Below are positions 1 through 7,283 of a DNA stretch of 64,000 nt, one piece after another. Position 1 is the first letter of the stretch, and each line of letters starts with the position of its first letter. The notes below the pieces were generated by a model. That model did no database searches, had not been told where the DNA came from, and worked only from the letters and a program-made list of their open reading frames with translations. Both the position numbers and the translations under genes were made by a program. This DNA is from Acrocarpospora corrugata (GTDB lineage: Bacteria > Actinomycetota > Actinomycetes > Streptosporangiales > Streptosporangiaceae), in the NCBI RefSeq assembly GCF_009687845.1, contig NZ_BLAD01000042.1, positions 41,087 through 105,086 of the forward strand, read 5' to 3'.

Positions 1-160
1 CCACGCCTGCCCGGCGAAGCCGACGTGGCCGCCAGGGCGACCGACGGGGGCGGGCGGAGGCCCGCAACGATCCAAAGGGTGGGTGGGAGAACCACCCTTA
101 CTCGCGTAACAATCGGGAAACGTGGCTATAACCTGCAAAGAATAGTTCCGGAAATGACAA
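1..160. other. No gene seen; one hairpin
   Basis: I find no convincing coding region in this stretch. It holds one perfect inverted repeat: an 8-bp stem with arms 75-82 and 92-99 and a 9-nt loop. Neither side has a T-run, so a terminator call would be weak. By the usual actinobacterial order, smc would lie beyond the left edge, so this may be the spacer before it. That placement is inferred from gene order, not seen. Confidence 0.4.
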
Positions 161-183
161 GGGACGCCCTTTCGAGGCGCCCC
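161..183 (-). terminator. Terminator-like hairpin after the small coiled-coil gene
   Basis: Read on the minus strand, the arms 183-176 and 168-161 form an 8-bp stem around a 7-nt loop, with one G-U pair that would be an A-C mismatch on the plus strand. A moderately T-rich stretch follows. It lies about 35 bases past the stop of the minus-strand gene at 218-412, so it probably ends that transcript. Confidence 0.55.
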
Positions 184-217
184 TGACAATTGTTCATTCG
201 TGTTGTGACCCGGCCTC

Positions 218-412
218 TCAGGTGAGAGCCGGCTCGCGATCCTGCAGCCTTACCAGAGCCTCATCACGAGTTTGCGCGGCTAGCGCATCGTTTTGTGCCT
301 GGAGTCGGGTGAGTTCTGCCTCCAAGTCACGGATGCGCTGCTGGAGGCGACGCATTTCCGAGACCATACGAGGGTCAGGACCGCCGACGTGGCCGAGTAG
401 AGCCTTCGCCAT
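218..412 (-). CDS. Small coiled-coil protein of unknown function
   Basis: A 64-residue protein. After a short N-terminus (MAKALLGHVGGPDPR) it is one continuous heptad-like helix rich in Leu, Arg, Glu and Gln (about residues 16-55), predicted to form a coiled coil. The start at 412 is chosen because GGAGG lies 10 bases upstream at 427-423. A longer frame reaches 502 but its added residues are Arg/Pro-rich and look non-coding. It sits downstream of acyP on the same strand. I recall small proteins of this type in this position in other actinomycetes, but I know of no assigned function. The coiled coil suggests oligomerisation or a protein partner. Confidence 0.75.
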   Translation of the reverse strand: MAKALLGHVGGPDPRMVSEMRRLQQRIRDLEAELTRLQAQNDALAAQTRDEALVRLQDREPALT

Positions 413-601
413 GGTTAAGGGTCCTCCACGCTGAGTGACCAGACTGGTTCGCGCACTTCGAGCCGCGGGAGGGGTGCGCGTGGTTCTTCTCAAGAGTCGC
501 ACCGGCTGCGGAGGCGGTCAAGTTGAACGCTTCACAATGAGCCGCCGATGGACACTGTCGACATGTAAATATACCTCATTTGGGTGGTTTAAGGGAAGGG
601 G

Positions 602-874
602 CTATCGCTCCACAAAGCCGACAACCGTCCCTTTCGGATCACTCCACCGCTCTATCACACCCGTGACCTGGCCGGGCGTGTCACCCCCGCTTAACAGGTC
701 AAGTAAGACGCCGCAAGATTCCCGTGGTCCTTCGGCCACAACCTCAACCCGACCATCCGCTAGGTTGAGTGCCCACCCCGCCAGACCGAGTTCCAGTGCC
801 TTCGCACGCACCCACCAGCGAAACCCGACACCCTGCACCCGGCCCCGCACCCAAGCCGTCAGTCGCACATCCAC
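602..874 (-). CDS. acyP: Acylphosphatase
   Basis: A 90-residue enzyme that hydrolyses the carboxyl-phosphate bond of acyl phosphates in the cytoplasm. Family motifs are clear: the phosphate loop [12 protein letters not shown] near residues 10-21, with the Arg at about residue 18 expected to bind phosphate, and [13 protein letters not shown] near 37-49, whose Asn aligns with the catalytic asparagine. Length is typical. It starts with GTG at 874, preceded by AGGGGG seven bases upstream. It follows mutM after 39 bases, probably in the same transcript, which matches the usual actinobacterial order. The 413-601 spacer downstream holds no gene that I can support. Confidence 0.95.
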   Translation of the reverse strand: MDVRLTAWVRGRVQGVGFRWWVRAKALELGLAGWALNLADGRVEVVAEGPRESCGVLLDLLSGGDTPGQVTGVIERWSDPKGTVVGFVER

Positions 875-913
875 GACAAACCCCCTGACCTTGGCAAATA
901 TCCTAGCGGGGGC

Positions 914-1774
914 CTACCAGCGACCATTCTTGGGCCTGGGCTGACATTTGGGGCAGCTGTAACTGGACCTGTTCATAAAGGCGTCCCGGCGGACCGGAGT
1001 GCCGCACCGCGGGCAGGGTTCGTCCCGGCGCCCGTACACAGCGAGTGACCGGTCGAAGTACCCGCTCTCCCCGTTGACGTTGACGTAGAGGCGGTCGAAG
1101 GACGTGCCGCCCTCGCCGAGCGCCTCGGCCATCACCGAACGCGCGGCGGCCAGCAGTTCGGCCACCTTCGCGCTGGTCAGGGTCTCGGTCGGCCGGGCCC
1201 AGTGCAGCTTCGCCCGCCACAGCGCCTCATCCGCATAAATATTTCCAACGCCACTGATAAGCGATTGATCTAGAAGCGCCCGCTTCACCCCGGTCTGCCT
1301 ACGCCGAATCTTGATCGCGAACTCGGCGTCATCGAACGAATCCTCGAACGGATCCGGCGCGATATGCGAAATCGGTTCCGGAACGTTACGCGACGGCCGT
1401 ACCGCCAGCGGAGCCACCAGCAGATGCCCGAACGTGCGCTGGTCCACGAACCGGAGTTCGGGACCGCCGTCGGTGAAGCCGAGGCGGACCCGCAGGTGCT
1501 TCTCCGCGGGCTTCTCCGGCTCGATCATGAGGAGTTGCCCGCTCATCCCCAGATGGGCCATGAGCGCGTCCTCAGCCACCGAAAGCGGGAGCCACAGGTA
1601 TTTGCCCCGCCGCTCCGCCGACAGCACCGTACGGCCCACCAGCAGATCCGCCAGCGCACCGGTGTTCCGCCGGACCGCGCGCGGATGCAGCACCTCGGCG
1701 GAGGCGATCTCCCGCCCGGCCACCCAGCTCTCCAGCCCGCGCCGGACGACCTCTACTTCCGGCAATTCCGGCAT
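914..1774 (-). CDS. mutM: Formamidopyrimidine-DNA glycosylase (Fpg)
   Basis: A bifunctional base-excision repair enzyme that removes 8-oxoguanine and ring-opened purines and then nicks the abasic site. The 286-residue product begins MPELPEVE, giving the catalytic Pro2 and Glu3 after Met removal, and has the conserved Lys at about 58 (RRGKYLW). A helix-two-turn-helix region ([16 protein letters not shown], about residues 169-185) precedes a C-terminal zinc finger with two CxxC pairs (CPRC and CPKC). Length is normal for the family. Fourteen bases separate it from the upstream rnc stop, so the two are probably co-transcribed. Confidence 0.97.
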   Translation of the reverse strand: MPELPEVEVVRRGLESWVAGREIASAEVLHPRAVRRNTGALADLLVGRTVLSAERRGKYLWLPLSVAEDALMAHLGMSGQLLMIEPEKPAEKHLRVRLGFTDGGPELRFVDQRTFGHLLVAPLAVRPSRNVPEPISHIAPDPFEDSFDDAEFAIKIRRRQTGVKRALLDQSLISGVGNIYADEALWRAKLHWARPTETLTSAKVAELLAAARSVMAEALGEGGTSFDRLYVNVNGESGYFDRSLAVYGRRDEPCPRCGTPVRRDAFMNRSSYSCPKCQPRPKNGRW

Positions 1775-1788
1775 CTACGCTCCTGTGC

Positions 1789-2526
1789 TCAGGTCCGGCC
1801 GACAGCCGCTTCGCGCGCGTCGCGGTGGGCCCGGATCGCCGTCCAGGCGGCTTCCGCGGCCTGCTGCTCGGCTTCCTTCTTGCTGCGCCCGGCGCCGGTG
1901 CCGTACTCCTGCCCGCCGACCCGGACCGTCGCCACGAACGATTTGGCGTGGTCGGGGCCGCTCTCGTCGACGTGATACTCGGGCACCCCGAGCATCTCCG
2001 ACGCGGTCAGCTCCTGCAGCGAGGTCTTCCAGTCCAGACCGGCTCCGAGCGAGGCGGAGCGCTTGATCAGCGGGTCGAAGAGCAGGTGCACCACCCGGAA
2101 CGCCTCCTCCAGGCCCTTGTCCACGTAGACGGTGCCGATCAGGGCTTCCAGGGTGTCGGCCAGGATCGAGGACTTGTCCCGCCCGCCGGTGCCCTCCTCG
2201 CCCCGGCCGAGGCGCAGGAACCGGCCCAGGTCGAGGGTGCGGGCCACGTCCGCGAGCGCCCGCATGTTGACCACGGCGGCGCGCAGCTTCGCCAGCTGGC
2301 CCTCAGGCAGGTCGGGGTGGCCGCGGAACAGCGTGTCGGTGACGACCAGGCCGAGCACCGAGTCCCCCAGGAACTCCAGCCGCTCGTTGGTGGGCAGACC
2401 ACCGTTCTCGTACGCGTAGGAGCGGTGGGTCAGCGCCCGCTCCAGGATGTCGGTGCTCAACCGGACGAGCAGCACCCGCTCCAGCTCGTCGCGGACGGCT
2501 TCCACGGCGACAGGCTTGCCGTTCAT
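1789..2526 (-). CDS. rnc: Ribonuclease III
   Basis: A double-strand-specific endoribonuclease of 245 residues used in rRNA and mRNA processing. The signature ERLEFLGDS (residues 48-56) carries Glu48, Glu51 and Asp55, and DTLEALIG supplies Asp124 and Glu127, so the metal-binding set is complete. A C-terminal dsRNA-binding domain (about 165-238) ends in the [13 protein letters not shown] helix. The ATG at 2526 follows a strong GAGGAGG site. It lies downstream of rpmF across a 232-base spacer that holds a 16-bp hairpin. That hairpin could be a processing or autoregulation site, as in the E. coli rnc leader, but this is inference. Confidence 0.97.
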   Translation of the reverse strand: MNGKPVAVEAVRDELERVLLVRLSTDILERALTHRSYAYENGGLPTNERLEFLGDSVLGLVVTDTLFRGHPDLPEGQLAKLRAAVVNMRALADVARTLDLGRFLRLGRGEEGTGGRDKSSILADTLEALIGTVYVDKGLEEAFRVVHLLFDPLIKRSASLGAGLDWKTSLQELTASEMLGVPEYHVDESGPDHAKSFVATVRVGGQEYGTGAGRSKKEAEQQAAEAAWTAIRAHRDAREAAVGRT

Positions 2527-2596
2527 GATCTTCCTCCTCGTGCATGGCTACGCCGAAGCACGGTGGCAGGTGGATCATCTTGACGAAGCCCGAAGG

Positions 2597-2634
2597 CGTG
2601 GTGGGCGTCGGGTGTATACCCGGCGTCCACCACG
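2597..2634 (-). promoter_or_regulatory. 16-bp hairpin between rpmF and rnc
   Basis: Arms 2597-2612 and 2619-2634 pair over 16 positions around a 6-nt loop. On the minus strand, the sense of both neighbours, two positions are A-C mismatches. On the plus strand they become G-U pairs. No T-run follows on either side, so it is not a classical terminator. It sits about 70 bases before rnc and could be an RNase III processing site or a weak rpmF terminator. Confidence 0.5.
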
Positions 2635-2758
2635 GCCGCGGGCGGCCGCCACCGCACACGCTTCTATCGAAGCGCTTGTGAAGCAAGGTAACGCCGACCG
2701 GGTCTGTTTGACGACCCGATCGGCGCCGGAAATCCCAGAACCGTCGCGCGCCGCCCGC

Positions 2759-2938
2759 TCAGGAGGACGGCTCGATGACCTGGCGGCGGTTGTACGTGCC
2801 GCACTCGTGACACACGATGTGCGGGCGCTTCGGAGAGCGGCACTGCGGGCAGCTCACGAGCGCGACCGCGGTCGTCTTCCACTGGGACCTGCGGGCGCGG
2901 GTGTTGCTCCGCGACATTTTCCGCTTCGGAACGGCCAC
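2759..2938 (-). CDS. rpmF: 50S ribosomal protein L32
   Basis: A 59-residue ribosomal protein starting with GTG at 2938. It reads [20 protein letters not shown] and continues with a zinc-ribbon type CPQC near residues 30-33 and CHEC near 43-46, so this is the four-cysteine form of L32. Length is typical. It begins one base after the TGA stop of the DUF177 gene, which argues for translational coupling. DUF177-rpmF is a near-universal bacterial pair. Confidence 0.97.
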   Translation of the reverse strand: MAVPKRKMSRSNTRARRSQWKTTAVALVSCPQCRSPKRPHIVCHECGTYNRRQVIEPSS

Positions 2939-2939
2939 G

Positions 2940-3497
2940 TCAGGCCTCCTGATCGTCTTTGTTGTTTTCGAGTTTCAGACCCTGCAGCGACGCCCACCGG
3001 CCGTCCACCCGGTCGTGTGAGTGGTCGGCGCCGGCGTCCGCCAGCTTGACCCCGCACTCCGGGCAGAGCCCCGGGCAGTCCTCGCGGCAGACCGGGCTCA
3101 ACGGCAGCGCGAGCACCACCGCGTCACGGAAGGACGGCTCCAGATCGAGCAGTTCGCCATGGAGGAGTGAATCGTCCTCGCTGGCGTCCTCCGCCGAGTA
3201 GAAGAAGAGCTCCTGGAACCCGACCTCGATCTCCGAGGTCAGCGGATCCAGACAGCGCGAACACTCCCCGCTGAGGGGAACCTTCGCCGTGCCCGTCACG
3301 AGCACGCCTTCCATGACCGCCTCAAGCCGGAGTTCCAGCTCGACATCGGCGTCCTTGGGGACACCGATCATGCCAACCGAGAGATCTACCGGTGCCGGAA
3401 GGCTCGGACTCGTCTTACGCATCAACCCCGGTCGCCGGCCCAGATCATGAGTTGAGATCACCCAGGGAGCTCGGGGGTTGAGGCTGTGCAGAGTCAT
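2940..3497 (-). CDS. DUF177 (YceD-family) protein
   Basis: A 185-residue member of the YceD/DUF177 family, which almost always precedes rpmF and has been linked to 23S rRNA or L32 accumulation in other bacteria. Four cysteines are arranged as CSRC (mid-protein) and [12 protein letters not shown] (near the C-terminus), as is typical. The start at 3497 ([11 protein letters not shown]) gives the usual N-terminus. An in-frame ATG at 3539 would add 14 residues with no family resemblance. It is one base from rpmF downstream. The spacer to coaD upstream is filled by a copy of the dispersed 115-bp element. Confidence 0.88.
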   Translation of the reverse strand: MTLHSLNPRAPWVISTHDLGRRPGLMRKTSPSLPAPVDLSVGMIGVPKDADVELELRLEAVMEGVLVTGTAKVPLSGECSRCLDPLTSEIEVGFQELFFYSAEDASEDDSLLHGELLDLEPSFRDAVVLALPLSPVCREDCPGLCPECGVKLADAGADHSHDRVDGRWASLQGLKLENNKDDQEA

Positions 3498-3568
3498 CCT
3501 GCTTTCCGGAAGGCATGGCGAATCATCGCCGTCAGACAAGGCCAGTTAGCAACGATACCAGCTGTGAA

Positions 3569-3683
3569 ATGGCCGCGCCTCCGGCACGGCGGGCTTGGCC
3601 GCTGGGGAGCCTGTGTCTTCCCTCGTCACTCCGGCCGCTCCGCGACCTGCGTTCCTCAGTCCAGACACCGGCGCGGCCAAGCC
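3569..3683 (+). repeat. Dispersed 115-bp hairpin element, copy 1
   Basis: One of four near full-length copies of a structured repeat (others at 21243, 41809 and 49957). It has a 5' hairpin (arms 3572-3579 and 3583-3590), then a long nested hairpin with outer arms reading GGCTTGGCCGC and GCGGCCAAGCC and inner arms near GTGTCT and AGACAC. This copy has one mismatch in the first stem and one in the inner stem. Its right end is six bases past the stop codon of the minus-strand gene coaD. Confidence 0.85.
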
Positions 3684-3689
3684 GGACCT

Positions 3690-4169
3690 TCAGACGCGCA
3701 TGCGTTCGACCAGGAGGCGCAGGACCAGGTCCGGGACGAGGCCGGAGACGTCGCCGCCGTAGCGGGCGATCTCCTTGAGGCGGCTGGAGGAGAGGAAGGA
3801 GTACTCCGGGTTGGTGGACATGAAGAGGGTTTCCACGCCGGACATGCGGTAGTTCAGCTGGGCCATCTGGAGTTCGTAGTCGAAGTCGCTGACCGCGCGC
3901 AGGCCCTTCACGATGGTGGGGATGCTCTGCTGTTTGGCGAAATCGACCAGGAGTCCGTGGAACTTCTCCACCCGCACGTTGCCGTACTCCTTGGTGACGG
4001 CCTGGAGCATGTCGATGCGTTCCTCTACGGTGAAGAGGCTCTTCTTCTCGATATTGATCAAAACGGCGACGACGACCTCGTCATAGAGCCGGGACGTCCG
4101 GCCGATGATGTCGAGATGACCATTGGTGACAGGGTCGAATGACCCCGGACAAACAACTCGGCGCACCAC
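3690..4169 (-). CDS. coaD: Phosphopantetheine adenylyltransferase
   Basis: Catalyses the penultimate step of coenzyme A synthesis, transferring AMP from ATP to 4'-phosphopantetheine. The 159-residue protein starts with VCPGSFDPVTNGHLD, the nucleotidyltransferase TxGH-like motif with His18, and has the C-terminal SSSRLKE that corresponds to the ISSTxxR phosphate-binding motif. Length is normal. It follows rsmD by 18 bases, forming the rsmD-coaD pair common in Gram-positive bacteria. Beyond its stop lies copy 1 of the dispersed element. Confidence 0.97.
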   Translation of the reverse strand: MVRRVVCPGSFDPVTNGHLDIIGRTSRLYDEVVVAVLINIEKKSLFTVEERIDMLQAVTKEYGNVRVEKFHGLLVDFAKQQSIPTIVKGLRAVSDFDYELQMAQLNYRMSGVETLFMSTNPEYSFLSSSRLKEIARYGGDVSGLVPDLVLRLLVERMRV

Positions 4170-4187
4170 ACACCCCTTAGATCAGCC

Positions 4188-4742
4188 TCATTCGGCGTGA
4201 CCGTACCAAACGGTCGCTTCACCGTAACGACGGGCCCGGCCCTCCTCGAAACCGGGGGGCCATCGAAGATCCTTCCCTCTTGTCTCCCGCTCGACCGCGA
4301 CCAACGCGCCGGACGCCAGCCAGCCGTTGTCCCGCAGCGCCAGCAGCACCTCCAGCACCGTCTCGTCACGCACCGCGTACGGCGGGTCCGCGAACACGAA
4401 GTCGTACGGCTCCGCGCACGGCTGCGCCACCACCCGCTCCACCCGGTCGGCCCGCAGCACGGCCCCGGGCAGCCCGAGCGCGTCGATGTTCTCGCGGATC
4501 GTCCTGGCCGCCTTCGCGTCCGACTCCACCAGCAGCGCGTGCGACGCGCCGCGACTCAGCGATTCGAGCCCGACGGCGCCCGACCCCGCGTACAGGTCGA
4601 GGGCACGTTCCGGCACCCCGAGCACCGACCCCACGGTGGCGAAAAGCCCTTCCCTGGCGCGGTCGCTGGTCGGCCGGGTGCTCCTCCCGGGGGGCACGGC
4701 CAGCCTGCGTCCACCCGCGCTTCCTGCGATGACCCTGGTCAT
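4188..4742 (-). CDS. rsmD: 16S rRNA (guanine966-N2)-methyltransferase
   Basis: A 184-residue SAM-dependent methyltransferase acting on the 30S subunit. It begins MTRVIAGSAGGRRL, has the SAM motif LDLYAGSGAVGLES near residues 47-60 and the catalytic motif DPPY near 116-119. The frame stays open far upstream, but that part runs antisense through recG and is a shadow. The ATG at 4742 matches the family N-terminus. I see no Shine-Dalgarno site. GATAAT ends 6 bases before the ATG, which would fit a leaderless transcript. Confidence 0.93.
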   Translation of the reverse strand: MTRVIAGSAGGRRLAVPPGRSTRPTSDRAREGLFATVGSVLGVPERALDLYAGSGAVGLESLSRGASHALLVESDAKAARTIRENIDALGLPGAVLRADRVERVVAQPCAEPYDFVFADPPYAVRDETVLEVLLALRDNGWLASGALVAVERETRGKDLRWPPGFEEGRARRYGEATVWYGHAE

Positions 4743-4925
4743 CCGGACATTATCCCTGGTCAAGAGTGAGTAAGAGGTATCGCTAAATAGGGAAGGGTGA
4801 TGGCCTCCACCCCTGACTGCCTGCAAGATGGGTCTTGCGGCCTTCACGGTGACCCAGGGGAAGGCCGGCCGGTGTGATCGTGAGCCCTTCCGCACGCCGG
4901 CGCCCTCGGCACCTGACCCGAGGGT

Positions 4926-5001
4926 GGGCCCAGCCGGGGACGGCATTCGGGGGGAGGCCGTCCCAAGGCTGGGCCCTGGGTCATTTTCATGCCCAGGGCC
5001 C
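4926..5001 (-). terminator. Two mutually exclusive hairpins between recG and rsmD
   Basis: This 326-base gap (4743-5068) has no gene. Hairpin A pairs 4926-4935 with 4967-4976 and 4937-4944 with 4957-4964, an 18-bp stem with small bulges. Hairpin B pairs 4971-4980 with 4992-5001 (10 bp). They share 4971-4976, so both cannot form at once. Smaller stems lie nearer rsmD, for example GCAAGA/TCTTGC around 4825-4840. They probably end recG transcription. The overlap resembles a switch, but no T-run is present. Confidence 0.5.
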
Positions 5002-5068
5002 CACCCGGCCCCCCGCTCAACGCGATTGGTCCCAGACCTACGCCGTTTCGAGACCGACGCCGGGCCTT

Positions 5069-7249
5069 TCAGGCCTTTTCCAGGTATTCGGAGCGCTCGT
5101 TGCTGACCAGTGCGTCGAGTTCGGCCTTGAGCTGGGGGTGCGATTCCAGCAGCGGATCCGCGGCCAGCAGGGTCAGCGCCTCCTCGCGGGCCGACTCGAT
5201 CACGTCCTCGTCGCGGAGCAGCTGGAGCATGCGGAGCGAGGACTTGCGCCCTGACTGGGCCGCGCCGAGCACGTCGCCCTCGCGGCGCTGTTCGAGGTCC
5301 ACCCGGGACAGCTCGAAACCGTCCAGCGTGCGGGCCACCGCGTCCAGGCGCAGCCGCGCGGGCGTGTCGGGGACCGACTCGCTGACCAGCAGGCAGAGCC
5401 CCGGCAGGCCGCCCCGGCCGACCCGGCCGCGGAGCTGGTGGAGCTGGGAGACGCCGAACCGGTCCGCGTCCATGATGACCATGACGGAGGCGTTGGGCAC
5501 GTCCACGCCGACCTCGATGACGGTGGTGGCCACCAGCACGTCGATCTCGCCCCGGGCGAACGCGCGCATGATCGCGTCCTTCTCCTCGGGGAGCAGCTTG
5601 CCGTGCAGGACCTCCACCCGCAGGCCGTGCAGCGGGCCCTCGGCGAGCAGGCTCGCCACGTCCAGCACCGCCAGCGGCGGCCGGCGCTCCTCGCCTTCGC
5701 CCTCGTCCTTGTCCTGCTTGGCCAGGTCGCCCTCGTCGCCCTCCTGGTCGCCGATGCGCGGGCAGACGATGTACGCCTGCCGCCCCAGCCCGACCTCCTC
5801 GCGGATGCGCTCCCAGCTGCGTTCCAGGTAGTGCGGCTTCTCGGCGGCCGGCACCACGTGCGTGGTGATCGGCGCGCGGCCGGAGGGCAGCTGGCTGAGG
5901 GTGGACACCTCCAGGTCCCCGAAGACGGTCATCGCGACCGTGCGCGGGATCGGCGTGGCCGTCATCACCAGCACGTGCGGCCGCCCGCCCTGGGACTTCT
6001 CGCGGAGCGCGTCCCGCTGCTCGACGCCGAACCGGTGCTGCTCGTCCACGACCACCAGGCCGAGGTCGGCGAACTGGACCCTGTCCTGGAGCAGCGCGTG
6101 GGTGCCGACCACGATCCCGGCCGCCCCGGAGGCCGCGTCCAGCAGGTTGGAGCGGCGGGCCGCCGCGCCCATCGAGCCGGTCAGCAGCGCCACCCCGGTC
6201 CCGCCGAACATGCCTCCGCCGGCCAGGTCGCCCAGCATGGCGACGATCGAGCGGTGGTGCTGCTGGGCCAGCACCTCGGTCGGGGCGAGCAGGGCGGCCT
6301 GCCCGCCGGAGTCGACCACCTGGAGCATGGCCCGGAGCGCGACCACGGTCTTGCCCGCGCCGACCTCGCCCTGGAGCAGCCGGTGCATGGGATGTTCGCC
6401 GGCCAGGTCGGCGGAGATCTCCGCGCCGACCTCGCGCTGCCCGTCGGTGAGCCGGAACGGCAGCCGCGCGTCGAAGTCGGCGAGCAGGCCGCCCTCCTTG
6501 CCGGGCCGGGCGGTGGCGGGCCACTGCGCGGCCGCGATCCTGCGGCGCACCAGCACGGCCTGGAGCAGGAACGCCTCGTCGAACTTGAGCCGCTTCCTGG
6601 CGCGGGCGATGTCGCCGTGGTCGCGCGGCCGGTGGATGGCCTTCAGCGCGTCCGTCAGCCCCGGCAGGCCCAGCCGCCTGCGCAGCTCGGCCGGCAGCGG
6701 ATCGTCGAGCTGGAGCACGTCCAGCACGGTCCGGACCGCGCGCTGGATCTTCCAGGTGGCCAGGTTCTGCGCGGAGGAGTAGATCGGGACGGGCGCGGTG
6801 CTGAACTCCTCGGCCGTCTCCTCGTCCTCGGTCACGTAGTCCGGATGGGTGAGGGACCGCCGCTTGACCCCGTTCGGGGTGGAGAAAACGTTGACTTTTC
6901 CGGAAAAAGTGGCCTCGGTCCCGGGAAGGAGCCGCTGCTCCGCCACGTACGCGCCCTTGCCGAAGAAGGCCAGCCGCAGCCGGTCCTTCCCGTCGGTCAC
7001 CTCCACGTCGAGCCAGCTGCCCTGCCGGTTCTTCATCGGCCGCCGCTGCACCGCGGACACCCGACCGACCACGGTCACGTGGTCGTCGTGCTCCAGCGAG
7101 GCGATCGGGGTGAGCTCGCCGCGCTCCGCGTATCGCCGCGGATAGTGGCGCAGCAGCTCGCCCACCGTGCTGATCCCCAGCGCGCTCGCCAGCGGAGCGG
7201 CCGTCTTGTCCCCCACCGCGCGCTTCAACGGCTCATCGAACCTGGTCAC
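5069..7249 (-). CDS. recG: ATP-dependent DNA helicase RecG
   Basis: A 726-residue superfamily 2 helicase that remodels stalled replication forks and Holliday junctions. An N-terminal wedge/OB domain (about residues 50-160) is followed by the helicase core: Walker A GEVGAGKT, the DEQH box (VVVDEQHRFGVEQR), TATPIPRT, the ATTVIEVGVDVP segment and the QLRGRVGRG motif. The GTG at 7249 (VTRFDEPLKRAVG) is chosen because the longer frame runs through the upstream gene. No strong SD is visible. The gene follows the DhaL-domain gene by 34 bases, as in many Gram-positive genomes. An acidic insert (about residues 515-540) is rich in Asp, Glu and Lys. Confidence 0.95.
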   Translation of the reverse strand: MTRFDEPLKRAVGDKTAAPLASALGISTVGELLRHYPRRYAERGELTPIASLEHDDHVTVVGRVSAVQRRPMKNRQGSWLDVEVTDGKDRLRLAFFGKGAYVAEQRLLPGTEATFSGKVNVFSTPNGVKRRSLTHPDYVTEDEETAEEFSTAPVPIYSSAQNLATWKIQRAVRTVLDVLQLDDPLPAELRRRLGLPGLTDALKAIHRPRDHGDIARARKRLKFDEAFLLQAVLVRRRIAAAQWPATARPGKEGGLLADFDARLPFRLTDGQREVGAEISADLAGEHPMHRLLQGEVGAGKTVVALRAMLQVVDSGGQAALLAPTEVLAQQHHRSIVAMLGDLAGGGMFGGTGVALLTGSMGAAARRSNLLDAASGAAGIVVGTHALLQDRVQFADLGLVVVDEQHRFGVEQRDALREKSQGGRPHVLVMTATPIPRTVAMTVFGDLEVSTLSQLPSGRAPITTHVVPAAEKPHYLERSWERIREEVGLGRQAYIVCPRIGDQEGDEGDLAKQDKDEGEGEERRPPLAVLDVASLLAEGPLHGLRVEVLHGKLLPEEKDAIMRAFARGEIDVLVATTVIEVGVDVPNASVMVIMDADRFGVSQLHQLRGRVGRGGLPGLCLLVSESVPDTPARLRLDAVARTLDGFELSRVDLEQRREGDVLGAAQSGRKSSLRMLQLLRDEDVIESAREEALTLLAADPLLESHPQLKAELDALVSNERSEYLEKA

Positions 7250-7283
7250 GTCAACCAGTTCTACCGTGCCCGGGCGACAACAA

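Noticed and set aside
218-502. 30-residue N-terminal extension of the small coiled-coil protein
   Set aside because: The added residues are Arg/Thr-rich without structure, and a good SD stands before the inner ATG at 412.
3515-3778. Plus-strand ORF between DUF177 and coaD, with similar peptides at 21,300 and 50,000
   Set aside because: The shared peptide arises only because the same 115-bp element is translated. Different copies are read in different frames and orientations with no start signals, so it is not a gene family.
4188-6524. Open minus-strand frame of 778 codons ending with the rsmD product
   Set aside because: Only the last 184 codons have protein-like content. The rest lies over recG in another frame and is Arg/Pro/Gly-rich shadow. 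rsmD was annotated from 4742 instead.
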